Positions 25,529 through 33,279 are shown, counted from the first letter of the stretch. The stretch: 64,000 nucleotides of DNA from Bacillota bacterium (GCA_023417475.1 JAEZFP010000059.1:1-64000); one strand, 5' to 3'. The notes: a model not told the origin generated them from the letters alone. Numbers and translations: made by a program.

Positions 25529-26683
25529 ATGCGGAAAAAGCTTAAAGTTCTGCCCATCTTCGGCACGCGTCCCGAAGCGATCAAAATGGCGCCGTTGGTA
25601 AAAGCGCTGGAACGGAGCGAGCACTGTGAAGTGGCGACCGTCGTCACCGCCCAACATCGCGAGATGTTGGACCAGGTTTTGACGTTATTTGCGATCGCCC
25701 CCAAACACGATCTCAACATCATGCAAGACAACCAGACGCTGACGGAGATTACCGCGCGGGTGTTATCCGGTCTAAAGGATATCTTGCAGTTGGAAAAACC
25801 CGACTTGGTGTTGGTTCACGGCGATACCACCACAACCTTTGCCGGGAGTTTGGCCGCTTTTTATCAGCGTATTCCGGTCGGCCACGTCGAAGCCGGCCTG
25901 CGCACCTATCACAAATATTCCCCGTACCCGGAAGAGATGAACCGCAAACTGACGGGCGCTTTAGCCGATTGGCATTTCGCGCCGACGGTGACGGCCAAAC
26001 AATGTTTGCTGCGGGAGGGGGTTGCCCCGGAAACGATCGTCGTAACCGGCAATACGGTCATTGACGCGTTGCTGGCGACCGTCGCCCCGGCGTATCAATT
26101 TCAGGACCCCCGGCTCAACCGCATCGACTTTTCCAACCGGCAAACGATATTGGTCACGGCGCACCGCCGGGAGAACCTCGGCGCACCGCTGGAACGGATC
26201 TGCGGGGCCATCAAACGGTTGGTGGCCGCTCATCCGCAGGCCGAGGTGATCTTCCCGGTTCATCTCAACCCTAAAGTGCGGCAGGTCGCCCAAAAAATCC
26301 TGGGCGGACTGGAGCGGGTCCATTTGATTGCTCCGTTGGACTATGAACCGTTCGCCAATCTGATCAATCAGTGCCACTTGATTTTGACCGATTCCGGGGG
26401 AATTCAGGAGGAAGCGCCGGCCCTCGGGAAACCGGTTCTGGTGTTGCGGGATACGACCGAACGGCCGGAAGCGGTGGCAGCCGGTACCGTCAAGCTGGTC
26501 GGGACGGACCCGGCGGCGCTTTTCGAAGCGGCCAGTCAACTGTTGAAGCAGCCGGAAAGCTACGCGCAAATGGCCAATGCCGCCAACCCCTACGGCGACG
26601 GAAAAGCCGCGGAACGAATTGTTCAAGCCATTTTGTACCATTTTAAAATCATCAATCAAGCGCCAAGCGAGTTTGCGCTGTAA
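25529..26683 (+). CDS. wecB: UDP-N-acetylglucosamine 2-epimerase (non-hydrolysing)
   Basis: Interconverts UDP-GlcNAc and UDP-ManNAc in the cytoplasm. The 384-aa protein has the normal length and the family motifs FGTRPEAIKMAPLVKAL, TAQHREMLDQVL, VHGDTTTTFAGSLAAFY, HVEAGLRT, PEEMNRKL, TAHRRENLG and LTDSGGIQEEAPALGKPVLV. AGGAG precedes the ATG. UDP-ManNAc could feed the WecG/TagA-type transferase at 10955 or wall polymers. It probably shares a transcript with the VanZ-like gene behind it. Confidence 0.95.
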   Translation: MRKKLKVLPIFGTRPEAIKMAPLVKALERSEHCEVATVVTAQHREMLDQVLTLFAIAPKHDLNIMQDNQTLTEITARVLSGLKDILQLEKPDLVLVHGDTTTTFAGSLAAFYQRIPVGHVEAGLRTYHKYSPYPEEMNRKLTGALADWHFAPTVTAKQCLLREGVAPETIVVTGNTVIDALLATVAPAYQFQDPRLNRIDFSNRQTILVTAHRRENLGAPLERICGAIKRLVAAHPQAEVIFPVHLNPKVRQVAQKILGGLERVHLIAPLDYEPFANLINQCHLILTDSGGIQEEAPALGKPVLVLRDTTERPEAVAAGTVKLVGTDPAALFEAASQLLKQPESYAQMANAANPYGDGKAAERIVQAILYHFKIINQAPSEFAL

Positions 26684-26700
26684 GCTGAAGGAGTATGCGA

Positions 26701-27156
26701 TTGAAAACATCCAACCGAATCATCGCGCTTGCGCTAATGACCCTGTTATTAGGGGCGATCGTCGCCCTGGTGCTTTATTCTTCCGAAGACCCCCGGTTTG
26801 GACATGACCTTTGGGAAGCATGGCTGATTGGTCATGCTCAGCTCAGTCCGGCCGTCGCCGGTCAGGTGGTTTTTATCTGTCGGAAAACTTTGCATTTTCT
26901 AGGCTACGGTGGCATCGGCCTGCTTTTTTGGGCATATTTTAGTCTATGGGGCTTGGCGCCCGCGCAAGTTTTGGGAATCGGCGCTACCGGAATCTTGGCC
27001 GCGCTGGACGAATATACCCAAACCACCAGTTCGTTTCGGGGCGGTAAACCCGGCGATGTCCTGCTTGATTTCTGCGGTGCGGTGGTCATCGGTTGGATCG
27101 TCCGGAAAATCATCAAACATTGGCTTAACGCAAAAGAAAAGCGACAAAACACCTAA
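26701..27156 (+). CDS. VanZ-like membrane protein
   Basis: About 151 aa with four hydrophobic segments and the VanZ pattern: CRKTLHFLGYGGIG in the middle, DEYTQTTSSFRGGKPGDVLLDFCGAVVIG towards the end. VanZ-like proteins are linked to glycopeptide tolerance and surface polymers, but their activity is unclear. The TTG at 26701 lies 7 bases after AAGGAG and is preferred; the ATG at 26695 is only one or two bases from that site. It starts 18 bases after wecB. Confidence 0.82.
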   Translation: MKTSNRIIALALMTLLLGAIVALVLYSSEDPRFGHDLWEAWLIGHAQLSPAVAGQVVFICRKTLHFLGYGGIGLLFWAYFSLWGLAPAQVLGIGATGILAALDEYTQTTSSFRGGKPGDVLLDFCGAVVIGWIVRKIIKHWLNAKEKRQNT

Positions 27157-27220
27157 GTTACAAACAATCGTCGCTTTACGTATGTCAAAGGCCGGCAAAG
27201 CCAATATGCAAATTTCTTGA

Positions 27221-27248
27221 TTGACTTTTGGTTTATTTTGTTTAAAAT
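27221..27248 (+). promoter_or_regulatory. possible promoter before the structured leader of the 27433 gene
   Basis: TTGACT at 27221-27226 and TAAAAT at 27243-27248, spacer 16 bases. Transcription would begin near 27256, just before the stem-loop region. Confidence 0.45.
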
Positions 27249-27274
27249 TAAAAAGGTTGTCGTAAAAAGCGAAA

Positions 27275-27366
27275 ATTGCCTAACAGTCCCGAGCGCGCGG
27301 TTGAATACGATAATTGCGACGATTCATTGTATTTAGACCGATTGGGAGAGTTAGGCGATTTTTTGT
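27275..27366 (+). ncRNA. structured leader RNA candidate ending in a T-run
   Basis: ATTGCCTAAC (27275-27284) pairs with GTTAGGCGAT (27350-27359) with one T-G wobble, enclosing smaller complementary pairs, and is followed at once by TTTTTTG. The about 90-base structure lies between a likely promoter and the small gene at 27433, the position of an attenuator or riboswitch. It matches no class that I can name. Confidence 0.4.
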
Positions 27367-27432
27367 CCCCAAACCGGTGTGAAATACCCCTAACATAGTT
27401 GGGAAATTTCCATATTTGCTAAAGGAGCAACG

Positions 27433-27708
27433 ATGCGCAGGATCTTTTATTTATCCGGAAGCGGTTTTGAAACCATGTTTGACCGGACCGAAAATCAACT
27501 TGTACTACATGATGTGGAATTATCCACCGAAGATACCGGTCTCGACCTTGTCCGCAAACAAGGCGAGTTGCCTTGGTTATGGCATTATCTTGAAAAAACC
27601 AAGGAATGGGCCGGTCCTCAGCTTACCGACGAGGCAGGCAAGCGGTTCCAGGTGATTAAAGTCGATTATCAACAACAACATATTTGGTTGTTCGAGCAAC
27701 ACGCTTAA
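27433..27708 (+). CDS. hypothetical protein (91 aa)
   Basis: A soluble, acidic protein without signal peptide or membrane segment; I do not recognise a family. It contains three Trp in the middle (LPWLWHYLEKTKEWAG) and ends with a beta-rich stretch (FQVIKVDYQQQHIWLFEQ). AAAGGAG lies 6 bases before the ATG, and a terminator follows directly, so it is a stand-alone gene, possibly controlled by the structured leader at 27275-27366. Confidence 0.65.
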   Translation: MRRIFYLSGSGFETMFDRTENQLVLHDVELSTEDTGLDLVRKQGELPWLWHYLEKTKEWAGPQLTDEAGKRFQVIKVDYQQQHIWLFEQHA

Positions 27709-27714
27709 ACGCGA

Positions 27715-28236
27715 TCAATCCTCGGAGTCGTCAACTCCGGGGATTTTTTTACAATCCTTACAACTGGGATGGCGTTGCAGCGGAAGATACTCATGACCGA
27801 AACGAAGGATAAAGTGGACCACTAACAATGCGAACAGGGTGTCGGTGACTAAAAAGGTCAAAACGTTTTGCTGATCGGTCAAGGCGATTTTGGAAATGCC
27901 GAGATTCGGAGCGATGCCGGTAATGCCAATCCAGATAAAAAAACCGCCCATACAGGCCTTGGCTCGGTGATGTTGGGTTCCGGTAAACCGGAAGAGGTAA
28001 AAGAAGATGATGCCAAGCAATGCAGCGACCGTGATATCGCCGCAGAAACCGATCAGCAAACCGCTAAAACCCCATGTCTCCGACGGATCGAGAAAAACCG
28101 AGGCGGCCAGTTGCCAATAGAGATAGTGGCTGATGCCAATCAGTTTTAAGAGGATATTGACGCCGTTTTTGATTAAGGTTGCGAGGATTCCGGAGCTAAC
28201 CGCAATGGTCAGATCGTCATTGAAAAACTGCTTCAT
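27715..28236 (-). CDS. small integral membrane protein, paralogue A
   Basis: 173 aa with four predicted membrane helices. It starts with a short cytoplasmic piece and the helix SSGILATLIKNGVNILLKLI, followed by HYLYWQLAASVFLD, and ends with a hydrophilic tail containing CKDC. The same layout (ATLIKNGV / GGIVKDAVD, then HYLYWQLAA / YRYLDFAAQ) is seen in the next minus-strand gene, so the two are paralogues. GAGG lies 8-9 bases upstream of the ATG. No function is known to me; a sporulation or envelope role would be speculation. Confidence 0.7.
   Translation of the reverse strand: MKQFFNDDLTIAVSSGILATLIKNGVNILLKLIGISHYLYWQLAASVFLDPSETWGFSGLLIGFCGDITVAALLGIIFFYLFRFTGTQHHRAKACMGGFFIWIGITGIAPNLGISKIALTDQQNVLTFLVTDTLFALLVVHFILRFGHEYLPLQRHPSCKDCKKIPGVDDSED
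27717..27750 (+). terminator. terminator overlapping the 3' end of the convergent gene
   Basis: AATCCTCGGAGT (27717-27728) pairs with ACTCCGGGGATT (27734-27745) around CGTCA, followed by seven Ts. It ends the plus-strand gene at 27433 and at the same time encodes the last residues (GVDDSED) of the minus-strand gene. Confidence 0.75.
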
Positions 28237-28433
28237 CCACTCGACCTCGAAAAGTTATCGGATGTAGCGTGCGCCGCGCAAGGCAGAAGTATGCGCAGTT
28301 GATTGAATTACCGGATTCACTCGCAATTCCAGCGCCCCAAGATAAAGTTAACTAATTGTTGGAGATGTTTGACTAAAGAAGCTGCGAAGCCCATTTTGGT
28401 AAGTGGCGGCCGGAACTTGATATAAGTATGAAT

Positions 28434-28886
28434 TCAAACCGGTTTTTCATATTTGTGATCAAGCAGGCGAAGCGACCAGGCGAGGATGACTCCATAAATG
28501 GAACTGGTGATAAAGTCGGAGTTGGTAGTTTGCCAAGGGGTTTTGGTAAAGTAAGGAATTTTAAAGACCATTCCCATGGTGCATAAGAACAACCAAACCG
28601 AAAGCCCGTATAGCCAGCCTTTCATTAAACAGTTTTTCGTGGTCTCCTTGGGAATGACGGCATAAAAAACCAATCCTAATAATCCGCAAAAGATCAGTTC
28701 AATCAATTGCGCAAAGATCGTGTCCCACCAAAAGGTCGGTTTATGACCATAGAGGATTTGGGCGGCAAAGTCCAGATAGCGATAATTGCCGAAGTGGAGG
28801 AGATAATATAAGACAAAGTCAACGGCGTCTTTGACAATTCCTCCAATGACTCCCGCCACAAAGCTGCGGATCAACTTCTCGTCCAC
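28434..28886 (-). CDS. small integral membrane protein, paralogue B
   Basis: 150 aa, four predicted membrane helices (AGVIGGIVKDAVDFVLYYLL; IELIFCGLLGLVFYAVI; GWLYGLSVWLFLCTMGMVF; ITSSIYGVILAWSLRLL). The start is taken as GTG at 28886, since AAGGAGG lies 10 bases upstream; a longer frame reaches 28919 but has no ribosome binding site. It is a paralogue of the gene at 27715-28236, and the pair is transcribed in the same direction with about 200 bases between them. Function unknown. Confidence 0.7.
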   Translation of the reverse strand: MDEKLIRSFVAGVIGGIVKDAVDFVLYYLLHFGNYRYLDFAAQILYGHKPTFWWDTIFAQLIELIFCGLLGLVFYAVIPKETTKNCLMKGWLYGLSVWLFLCTMGMVFKIPYFTKTPWQTTNSDFITSSIYGVILAWSLRLLDHKYEKPV

Positions 28887-28937
28887 GATTTTGAAACCTC
28901 CTTTTCCTTCCCCAATCAAAGAGCCCCACTGTCAACT

Positions 28938-28966
28938 CGGTAATTAAGGAAATTGCCGAATTACCG
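28938..28966. repeat. 8-bp inverted repeat in a 325-base gap
   Basis: CGGTAATT and AATTACCG are perfectly complementary around 13 bases. The gap 28887-29211 holds no other clear gene or site; a TATAAT at 29143-29148 lacks a matching -35 box. Confidence 0.35.
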
Positions 28967-29211
28967 TAATGGGCCCTTTCGATACAATCGATAGTGATTA
29001 GCCGGCATGGGGCGATCAATAGGCAATTTACAATAAGCAGATTATTCCCGGAACCGGTTTTTTCATGCGGCCAGGTAAACCCCGCCGACTAACAAACCTG
29101 TTAAGAGTCTGCCAATAACGCGGCAGTTGTAATGAAACATAGTATAATAGGGACAAGGCCGTCTTCGGAGTCGAACGAAGCGACGGACCAATGCCGGCGG
29201 GAGGGATCATA

Positions 29212-29550
29212 ATGGGTAAAATCGATTTGTCGTTAACCACATGGATCATATTTTTGATCGCGGCTTTGTTGGAAGTTGGCGGGGATGCGTTGATCCGCAA
29301 AGGGTTGAAAGGAACGAGCGTGTTATGGATCGTGATTGGCGGACTGGTGCTGGCAGGTTACGGCTTGGTCGTCAATACGGTAAAATGGGATTTCTCAAGA
29401 TTATTAGGTGTTTATGTGGCTGTTTTTGCAGTAATCAGTGTTCTGTGCGGACAGGTTATTTTTAAAGAGAACATCCCCTTGACAACTTGGCTGGGGTTAA
29501 GCATCATTGTGATCGGAGGTTTGATTATTCAGTTTGGCGCTGTTCGGTGA
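29212..29550 (+). CDS. small DMT-superfamily (EamA/SMR-like) membrane protein
   Basis: 112 aa, four membrane helices, close in size to SMR transporters and to half-size EamA proteins. It includes LIAALLEVGGDALIRKGLKG with an acidic residue in the first helix, as in SMR pumps, and ends with PLTTWLGLSIIVIGGLIIQF. GGGAGG lies 6-7 bases before the ATG at 29212; the in-frame ATG at 29191 is less likely. It may act as a dimeric transporter, possibly for undecaprenyl-linked or small cationic compounds; the substrate is unknown. Confidence 0.75.
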   Translation: MGKIDLSLTTWIIFLIAALLEVGGDALIRKGLKGTSVLWIVIGGLVLAGYGLVVNTVKWDFSRLLGVYVAVFAVISVLCGQVIFKENIPLTTWLGLSIIVIGGLIIQFGAVR

Positions 29551-29709
29551 CTTCCGGAGGTAATGATTGAAGATTTCGTCAATAAAATTGAAAATTGTTT
29601 CTTTTTCGAAGTTGTTTAAAATATTTGCCAAAAAAACATCTAAAGAAAATAAAAAATTGCCGAAATATATTATAAGATTGAAAATTTTAAAGCGATAGGA
29701 GGCGTGTTA

Positions 29710-29934
29710 ATGTATACACCAGTATTCAATGACATGACGAACCATGAACAAGCATTTGAGGAAGCATTAAAAGATATCTACCAAAGTTTTAAGGCGATAC
29801 ATAACCGCCCGTCCCGTCCGGAAGATTACGATTCCTGGCGTGAACAGGTTCGTGAAAAATACCCGCTCGACTGGAAAAGACTCTTGGTTGCGGTTCAACA
29901 ACAGCTCGAAGCCGAAAATCGCATGTCGGCGTAA
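29710..29934 (+). CDS. hypothetical protein (74 aa)
   Basis: A soluble, charged helical protein (EQAFEEALKDIYQSFKAIHN; WREQVREKYPLDWKRLLVAV) with no known motif. TAGGAGG lies 7 bases upstream of the ATG. The small membrane peptide gene at 29961 follows by 26 bases and probably shares its transcript, which would end at the hairpin at 30184-30220. Confidence 0.65.
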   Translation: MYTPVFNDMTNHEQAFEEALKDIYQSFKAIHNRPSRPEDYDSWREQVREKYPLDWKRLLVAVQQQLEAENRMSA

Positions 29935-29960
29935 GTAATTACGGCAGGGGAGGTATAGCC

Positions 29961-30122
29961 ATGGAGGAATTAATGGTTAAGGTGTTGATTGTCGTGGGAT
30001 TATCATTATTTGCGGTAATTGAAATGGCTATTGTGAACATTAAATCAACCAATGCCCTGCAAGAAATCACTCCCCCGGTTGCATTGGATGACCGGGAAAT
30101 CGCTTCCCCCTGTAATAGCTGA
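29961..30122 (+). CDS. single-pass membrane peptide (53 aa)
   Basis: A GGGGAGG site lies 7 bases before the ATG. Residues 6-24 (VKVLIVVGLSLFAVIEMAI) form one membrane helix; the rest is a short polar tail with a Cys near the end. It resembles no family I know. It follows the 29710 gene closely, and a terminator follows it, so the two form a small operon. Confidence 0.55.
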   Translation: MEELMVKVLIVVGLSLFAVIEMAIVNIKSTNALQEITPPVALDDREIASPCNS

Positions 30123-30150
30123 GGGATTACGAACGGTTACGAAAATAATA

Positions 30151-30168
30151 AATACGGTACGCCGTATT
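30151..30168. repeat. 7-bp palindrome upstream of a terminator
   Basis: AATACGG, TACG, CCGTATT: a perfect short hairpin between the membrane peptide gene and its terminator. It could be an operator or a small RNA stem. Confidence 0.3.
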
Positions 30169-30183
30169 GTAGCAAACGCAACG

Positions 30184-30220
30184 AAAGGTTATCCAAAAAA
30201 GGGTAATCTTTCTTTTTTTT
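30184..30220 (+). terminator. terminator of the 29710-30122 operon
   Basis: AAAGGTTATCC pairs with GGGTAATCTTT (G-T wobbles included) around AAAAAA, followed by CTTTTTTTT. Confidence 0.75.
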
Positions 30221-30232
30221 GAGTTTTGACGG

Positions 30233-30333
30233 CGCGAAATCTCGCGGCGGTATTCCGCGCCCGGAACACCACTTTCCTTTTTAAATGGTCTAGCGGCCTA
30301 AGCGCAGATTTCACGCGGGATAAAAAGGAAAGT
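30233..30333. repeat. two interleaved inverted repeats upstream of the spo0E-like gene
   Basis: ACTTTCCTTTTTA (30271-30283) and TAAAAAGGAAAGT (30321-30333) are a perfect 13-bp inverted repeat. A second, imperfect pair with core GAAATCT/AGATTT (about 30234-30248 and 30302-30318) interleaves with it. The region 30221-30396 has no gene; it may be a structured 5' leader of the spo0E-like gene or a small repeat element. Confidence 0.45.
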
Positions 30334-30396
30334 CGGCCCCTTAATTTAAGTTAAACACCTCTGGCCCATGCAGGCATGCGAAAGGAGGTGAACTGC

Positions 30397-30567
30397 GTGC
30401 AGGATCTTCAAAATCTCCGGGAAAGAATCCGTGAAGCCAAAACCCATATGGAAGAGTTATGGCGCATCAAGCAGATTACGGATCAGACATTTCTGGAAGC
30501 TTCCGAACGGGTTGATTCACTGATCAACACCTATAACAAGCTTCTACGATCAATGTCGGAGGAATGA
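30397..30567 (+). CDS. Spo0E-family aspartyl-phosphate phosphatase
   Basis: 56 aa, starting with GTG after a strong AAAGGAGGTGA site. Two helices with the Spo0E-family signature in the second: FLEASERVDSLINTYNKLL (pattern SxxLDxLIxxY; here Val stands in place of Leu). Such proteins dephosphorylate Spo0A-P and delay sporulation. The length fits the short Spo0E-like class. It lies behind interleaved inverted repeats and is followed by a 10-bp perfect hairpin. The family assignment rests on the short motif. Confidence 0.8.
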   Translation: MQDLQNLRERIREAKTHMEELWRIKQITDQTFLEASERVDSLINTYNKLLRSMSEE

Positions 30568-30573
30568 GCACGC

Positions 30574-30596
30574 GACCGCCACAAACTGTGGCGGTC
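30574..30596. terminator. perfect hairpin between convergent genes
   Basis: GACCGCCACA, loop AAC, TGTGGCGGTC. There is no T-run on either side, so termination would be weak or factor-assisted. Confidence 0.5.
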
Positions 30597-30629
30597 ATGC
30601 AAAAATTCAATACCGGGCCGCCCCAGGCG

Positions 30630-31217
30630 CTACCGCAGGGTTACGGAAGGGACCGGTTCCAGCACTAAAACAGTAGTCTGCTCAAACCCGTAATCGCCAG
30701 CGCCGTAAGTGGCAAGATATTCAGGCAAAAGATATGTCTGAATTGTCGCAAGCTTATGACGGACTTTGATAAAGCCGGCTTTTTCGTATGCGCGAATCGC
30801 GCGACTGTTTTTTGCGGCCGGGCGGATAATAAAGCGCTCAATACCCAGTTCCAATTGTAAATAAGCCACAAGTTCCTTTAAGGCGGTCGTTCCGAGGCCT
30901 TTACCGCAATGTTCCAGTTGATTAAGCCAGATATCGAGTTCGGCTGATTTTGGATTCAAGTGAAAACAGGCATAACATAGACAGCCAATTTCATCCCCGT
31001 CATTGGATATAATCATCACCGCCCCAAGATCGCGGCGGTCGATTTGATAATAAAAATCTTCAAAGTCCTTTTGAAATTGTTCCCAATCGGGAATTGGAGC
31101 TTCCGGGTAGTTGGGTTCGCCCATATGTAGACCAGCGGTGTCGGATAAACAAAGCCATCGATAGGTTTTCTCCTTTTCCGCAACGGTCGCGTGCCGAATT
31201 GATATCAAATAATGCAC
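30630..31217 (-). CDS. GNAT-family N-acetyltransferase
   Basis: 195 aa with the GNAT fold: ISIRHATVAEKEKTYRWL at the start, YACFHLNPKSAELDIWL as the central strands, the acetyl-CoA loop HCGKGLGTTALKELVAYL and IRPAAKNSRAIRAYEKAGFI. The arrangement resembles AAC(6')-type aminoglycoside acetyltransferases, but the acceptor is not known. It is convergent with the spo0E-like gene. Confidence 0.85.
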   Translation of the reverse strand: MHYLISIRHATVAEKEKTYRWLCLSDTAGLHMGEPNYPEAPIPDWEQFQKDFEDFYYQIDRRDLGAVMIISNDGDEIGCLCYACFHLNPKSAELDIWLNQLEHCGKGLGTTALKELVAYLQLELGIERFIIRPAAKNSRAIRAYEKAGFIKVRHKLATIQTYLLPEYLATYGAGDYGFEQTTVLVLEPVPSVTLR

Positions 31218-31279
31218 CTCCAGTTCGGTTTGTGTTAGGGCTAACCAGTTTTCCTACATTGTATCAAAGATCCCCGATA

Positions 31280-31305
31280 CGCGGAAGGAGGTTCTTCCTT
31301 CCGCG
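31280..31305. repeat. perfect 10-bp hairpin upstream of the GNAT gene
   Basis: CGCGGAAGGA, loop GGTTCT, TCCTTCCGCG. It lies about 60 bases upstream of the minus-strand GNAT start and could shape its leader RNA. Confidence 0.4.
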
Positions 31306-31501
31306 GGATAAAATATCCTTGGGTCACGCGCATCATGGCAAAGGGAAATCTGAATCGTCGGATTCCTTTATCCTTTTTCGAGTCGGAGTCGGGCGATTGG
31401 CATGAAGGCATTTTTCACGGATCACGAATAAACTATGGTAAAATCCTAGGACTTTCAGGACGTTCAATGAGCCTGTTGAAAGCATGAAAGAGGTGGGCTG
31501 A

Positions 31502-31576
31502 ATGCCGGTGAAGCTAAAAATGTGGATTTGGAGTTCAATTGGCGGGCTCGTAATTCTAGCTAAATTAATTCATTAA
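31502..31576 (+). CDS. possible hydrophobic micropeptide (24 aa)
   Basis: ATG at 31502 follows GAGGTGG by 5 bases. The peptide is MPVKLKMWIWSSIGGLVILA plus KLIH: a basic start and one hydrophobic stretch, like type I toxins or membrane micropeptides. Its stop codon lies in the first bases of a 17-bp perfect hairpin. Apart from this, the stretch 31218-32262 shows only hairpins and no other gene. Confidence 0.35.
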   Translation: MPVKLKMWIWSSIGGLVILAKLIH

Positions 31577-31615
31577 ACGAACGACGGTAAAAGTAACATT
31601 TACCGTCGTTCGTTT
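31575..31615 (+). terminator. 17-bp perfect hairpin
   Basis: AAACGAACGACGGTAAA (31575-31591) pairs fully with 31599-31615 around AGTAACA. No T-run follows beyond TTT. Its inner part (CGGTAAA/TTTACCG) recurs in a second hairpin at 31861-31894. Confidence 0.55.
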
Positions 31616-31860
31616 CAGACGTAATCCGTGTGTCGGACAAGCAGCTCTCTTTTTAGGCTTCGCGATAGAATCATTAAAGGCAGTTCAAAGTTTTTAAATC
31701 AGCCAAAGGCATAGGGTCGTTTGGCACGTCGCAAGAATAAGATAAGTTGAAGTCACGGGAAAAACCAACGGAATGGAATTGTCCGGGACTGGTCATCAGA
31801 GGTTGTCTTCAGAAGGTAATTTTATCGGGAGCACTCTTCCTCCAGCAAAGCGATTAAAGA

Positions 31861-31894
31861 CAAAACGTCGGTAAATGGATTTACCGACGTTTTG
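31861..31894. repeat. 15-bp perfect hairpin
   Basis: CAAAACGTCGGTAAA, loop TGGA, TTTACCGACGTTTTG. The left arm is A-rich and the right arm T-rich, as in a bidirectional terminator, but no gene ends at it. It shares its inner sequence with the hairpin at 31575-31615. Confidence 0.55.
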
Positions 31895-32262
31895 AGTTAA
31901 AGTTTAATTCGAATGAAGGAGGATGGATATGATTCAAATCTAAAAGCTTGTCCGCCGGGGGGGCGACAGGTTGAAATATAGTTTTTCGCGGTAGACGTCA
32001 ACCCCCGAACTGTAACCGCCACACCGTGTTATTTGACCCATTACATGCTTTTTTGTTAACGTGAGTGGATGAAAGGTTGTTCGGAGTATTTGTGCAAACG
32101 ATTTTTATAAAGTGGTCACCTAAAAAATATTTCGGATAGCTTGGCTACAATACAATGCAAAGAAAAAAACAATATAAATGTTAACAACTTTAAGGGGAAA
32201 AATGGAGGATAAATAAGTAATTAATGGAATTATATAGAATAAAATTTAGGGGGGGATTAAAG

Positions 32263-32913
32263 ATGAAAAAGCTCTCGTTAGTCATCCTATTAATGTTTGT
32301 TTCGGTTTTTTACTTAATAGGTTGTGGAGGTGGAGGCGGTGGTGGAAGTACAACGCCGAATGCAACTCCAACTCCAGCTTCAGGAACCACAGCAACGCCG
32401 ACATTAGTTCCAGGAATTACTGCAACACCGACATCACCACCAAGTGCCAGTCCGACTCCTACTGCGACTAGTGTGAGTGACATTTATTTGATTAATGCAT
32501 TACTGGATAGTTTCCAAACAGCGATGACAAATAAGGATGTTAATGCAATAGTATCGTTTTGTACTTTTCCTTACACAGATGGGAGGACGGATGGAACAGC
32601 AGATATTTATTATAATGCAGCCGCCTATAAAGAGGATTTAACGGAACTTTTTAGCGACATTAAAAGTTATAACATATTCACTATGACAAATAGAGTGATT
32701 AATATAAGCGGAACCTCGGCAAGTGTAGTTTTTACAAGACATTATAAATATACCTATCTTGATAATTCCGTCGAAGAAGATATTAGCTCATGGAGACTTA
32801 CCGGACAGAAAATTAACGGGACGTGGAAGGCCTCTGGCGTAACTTATGTCGGAGTATCAAGTAATGCTGTTTCAAAGACAAAGACAAAACATAGCTTCTT
32901 AGGCGACAAATAA
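32263..32913 (+). CDS. secreted lipoprotein with Thr/Pro-rich linker and NTF2-like domain
   Basis: 216 aa. The lipoprotein signal peptide (KKLSLVILLMFVSVFYLIGC) ends in a lipobox LIGC with Cys20. A run of seven Gly and a linker of Thr, Pro, Ala and Ser (residues about 29-75) lead to a C-terminal domain of about 130 residues that looks NTF2/SnoaL-like (INALLDSFQTAMTNKDVNAI, later VVFTRHYKYTYLDNSV). GGGGGG lies 9 bases before the ATG at 32263. The gene is AT-rich and isolated between gene-poor stretches, so it may be acquired. Ligand or role unknown. Confidence 0.8.
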   Translation: MKKLSLVILLMFVSVFYLIGCGGGGGGGSTTPNATPTPASGTTATPTLVPGITATPTSPPSASPTPTATSVSDIYLINALLDSFQTAMTNKDVNAIVSFCTFPYTDGRTDGTADIYYNAAAYKEDLTELFSDIKSYNIFTMTNRVINISGTSASVVFTRHYKYTYLDNSVEEDISSWRLTGQKINGTWKASGVTYVGVSSNAVSKTKTKHSFLGDK

Positions 32914-33148
32914 AGTGTTAAGAACAAGAGGAACAATGAAAGCGAACAAGCTAGATGCGTCCTATAAACCAGTCCTACTTCCGCAACCGCTTCACTGTTT
33001 CCACCGCCATACCCGTAAGCATTTCCCTTAGCCGTTACGGAACCGGGTGATCGAAAGTATTGAGTTCAAGTTTTAGTTTTCATCATAGAAATAATGCTAC
33101 CGCATATGATTTAGCGCCGGTAATAATTTTTGAAAGGAGGAATTACAT

Positions 33149-33241
33149 TTGGCTGATGAAGAGAGTCTCATCCAGGAAAGTATAGAAGAGACCCAACCAG
33201 AAGTCGAAACAGCTGATGCTACTCCACAAGAAGACGAGTAA
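33149..33241 (+). CDS. acidic micropeptide (30 aa)
   Basis: TTG start 8 bases after GAAAGGAGG. The peptide (ADEESLIQESIEETQPEVET, then ADATPQEDE) is almost entirely acidic and polar, with no hydrophobic part. A strong terminator follows 40 bases later, so it has the gene-terminator structure of a real unit. I know no family for it. The stretch 32914-33148 upstream holds nothing else clear. Confidence 0.45.
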   Translation: MADEESLIQESIEETQPEVETADATPQEDE

Positions 33242-33279
33242 GAAGAAACAAGTTCATATTATAGCAGTTCAGACAACTT

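Noticed and set aside
31772..31873. 33-codon frame starting at an ATG in the gene-poor stretch and ending in the second hairpin
   Set aside because: No ribosome binding site and no recognisable composition; the end inside a perfect hairpin suggests chance.
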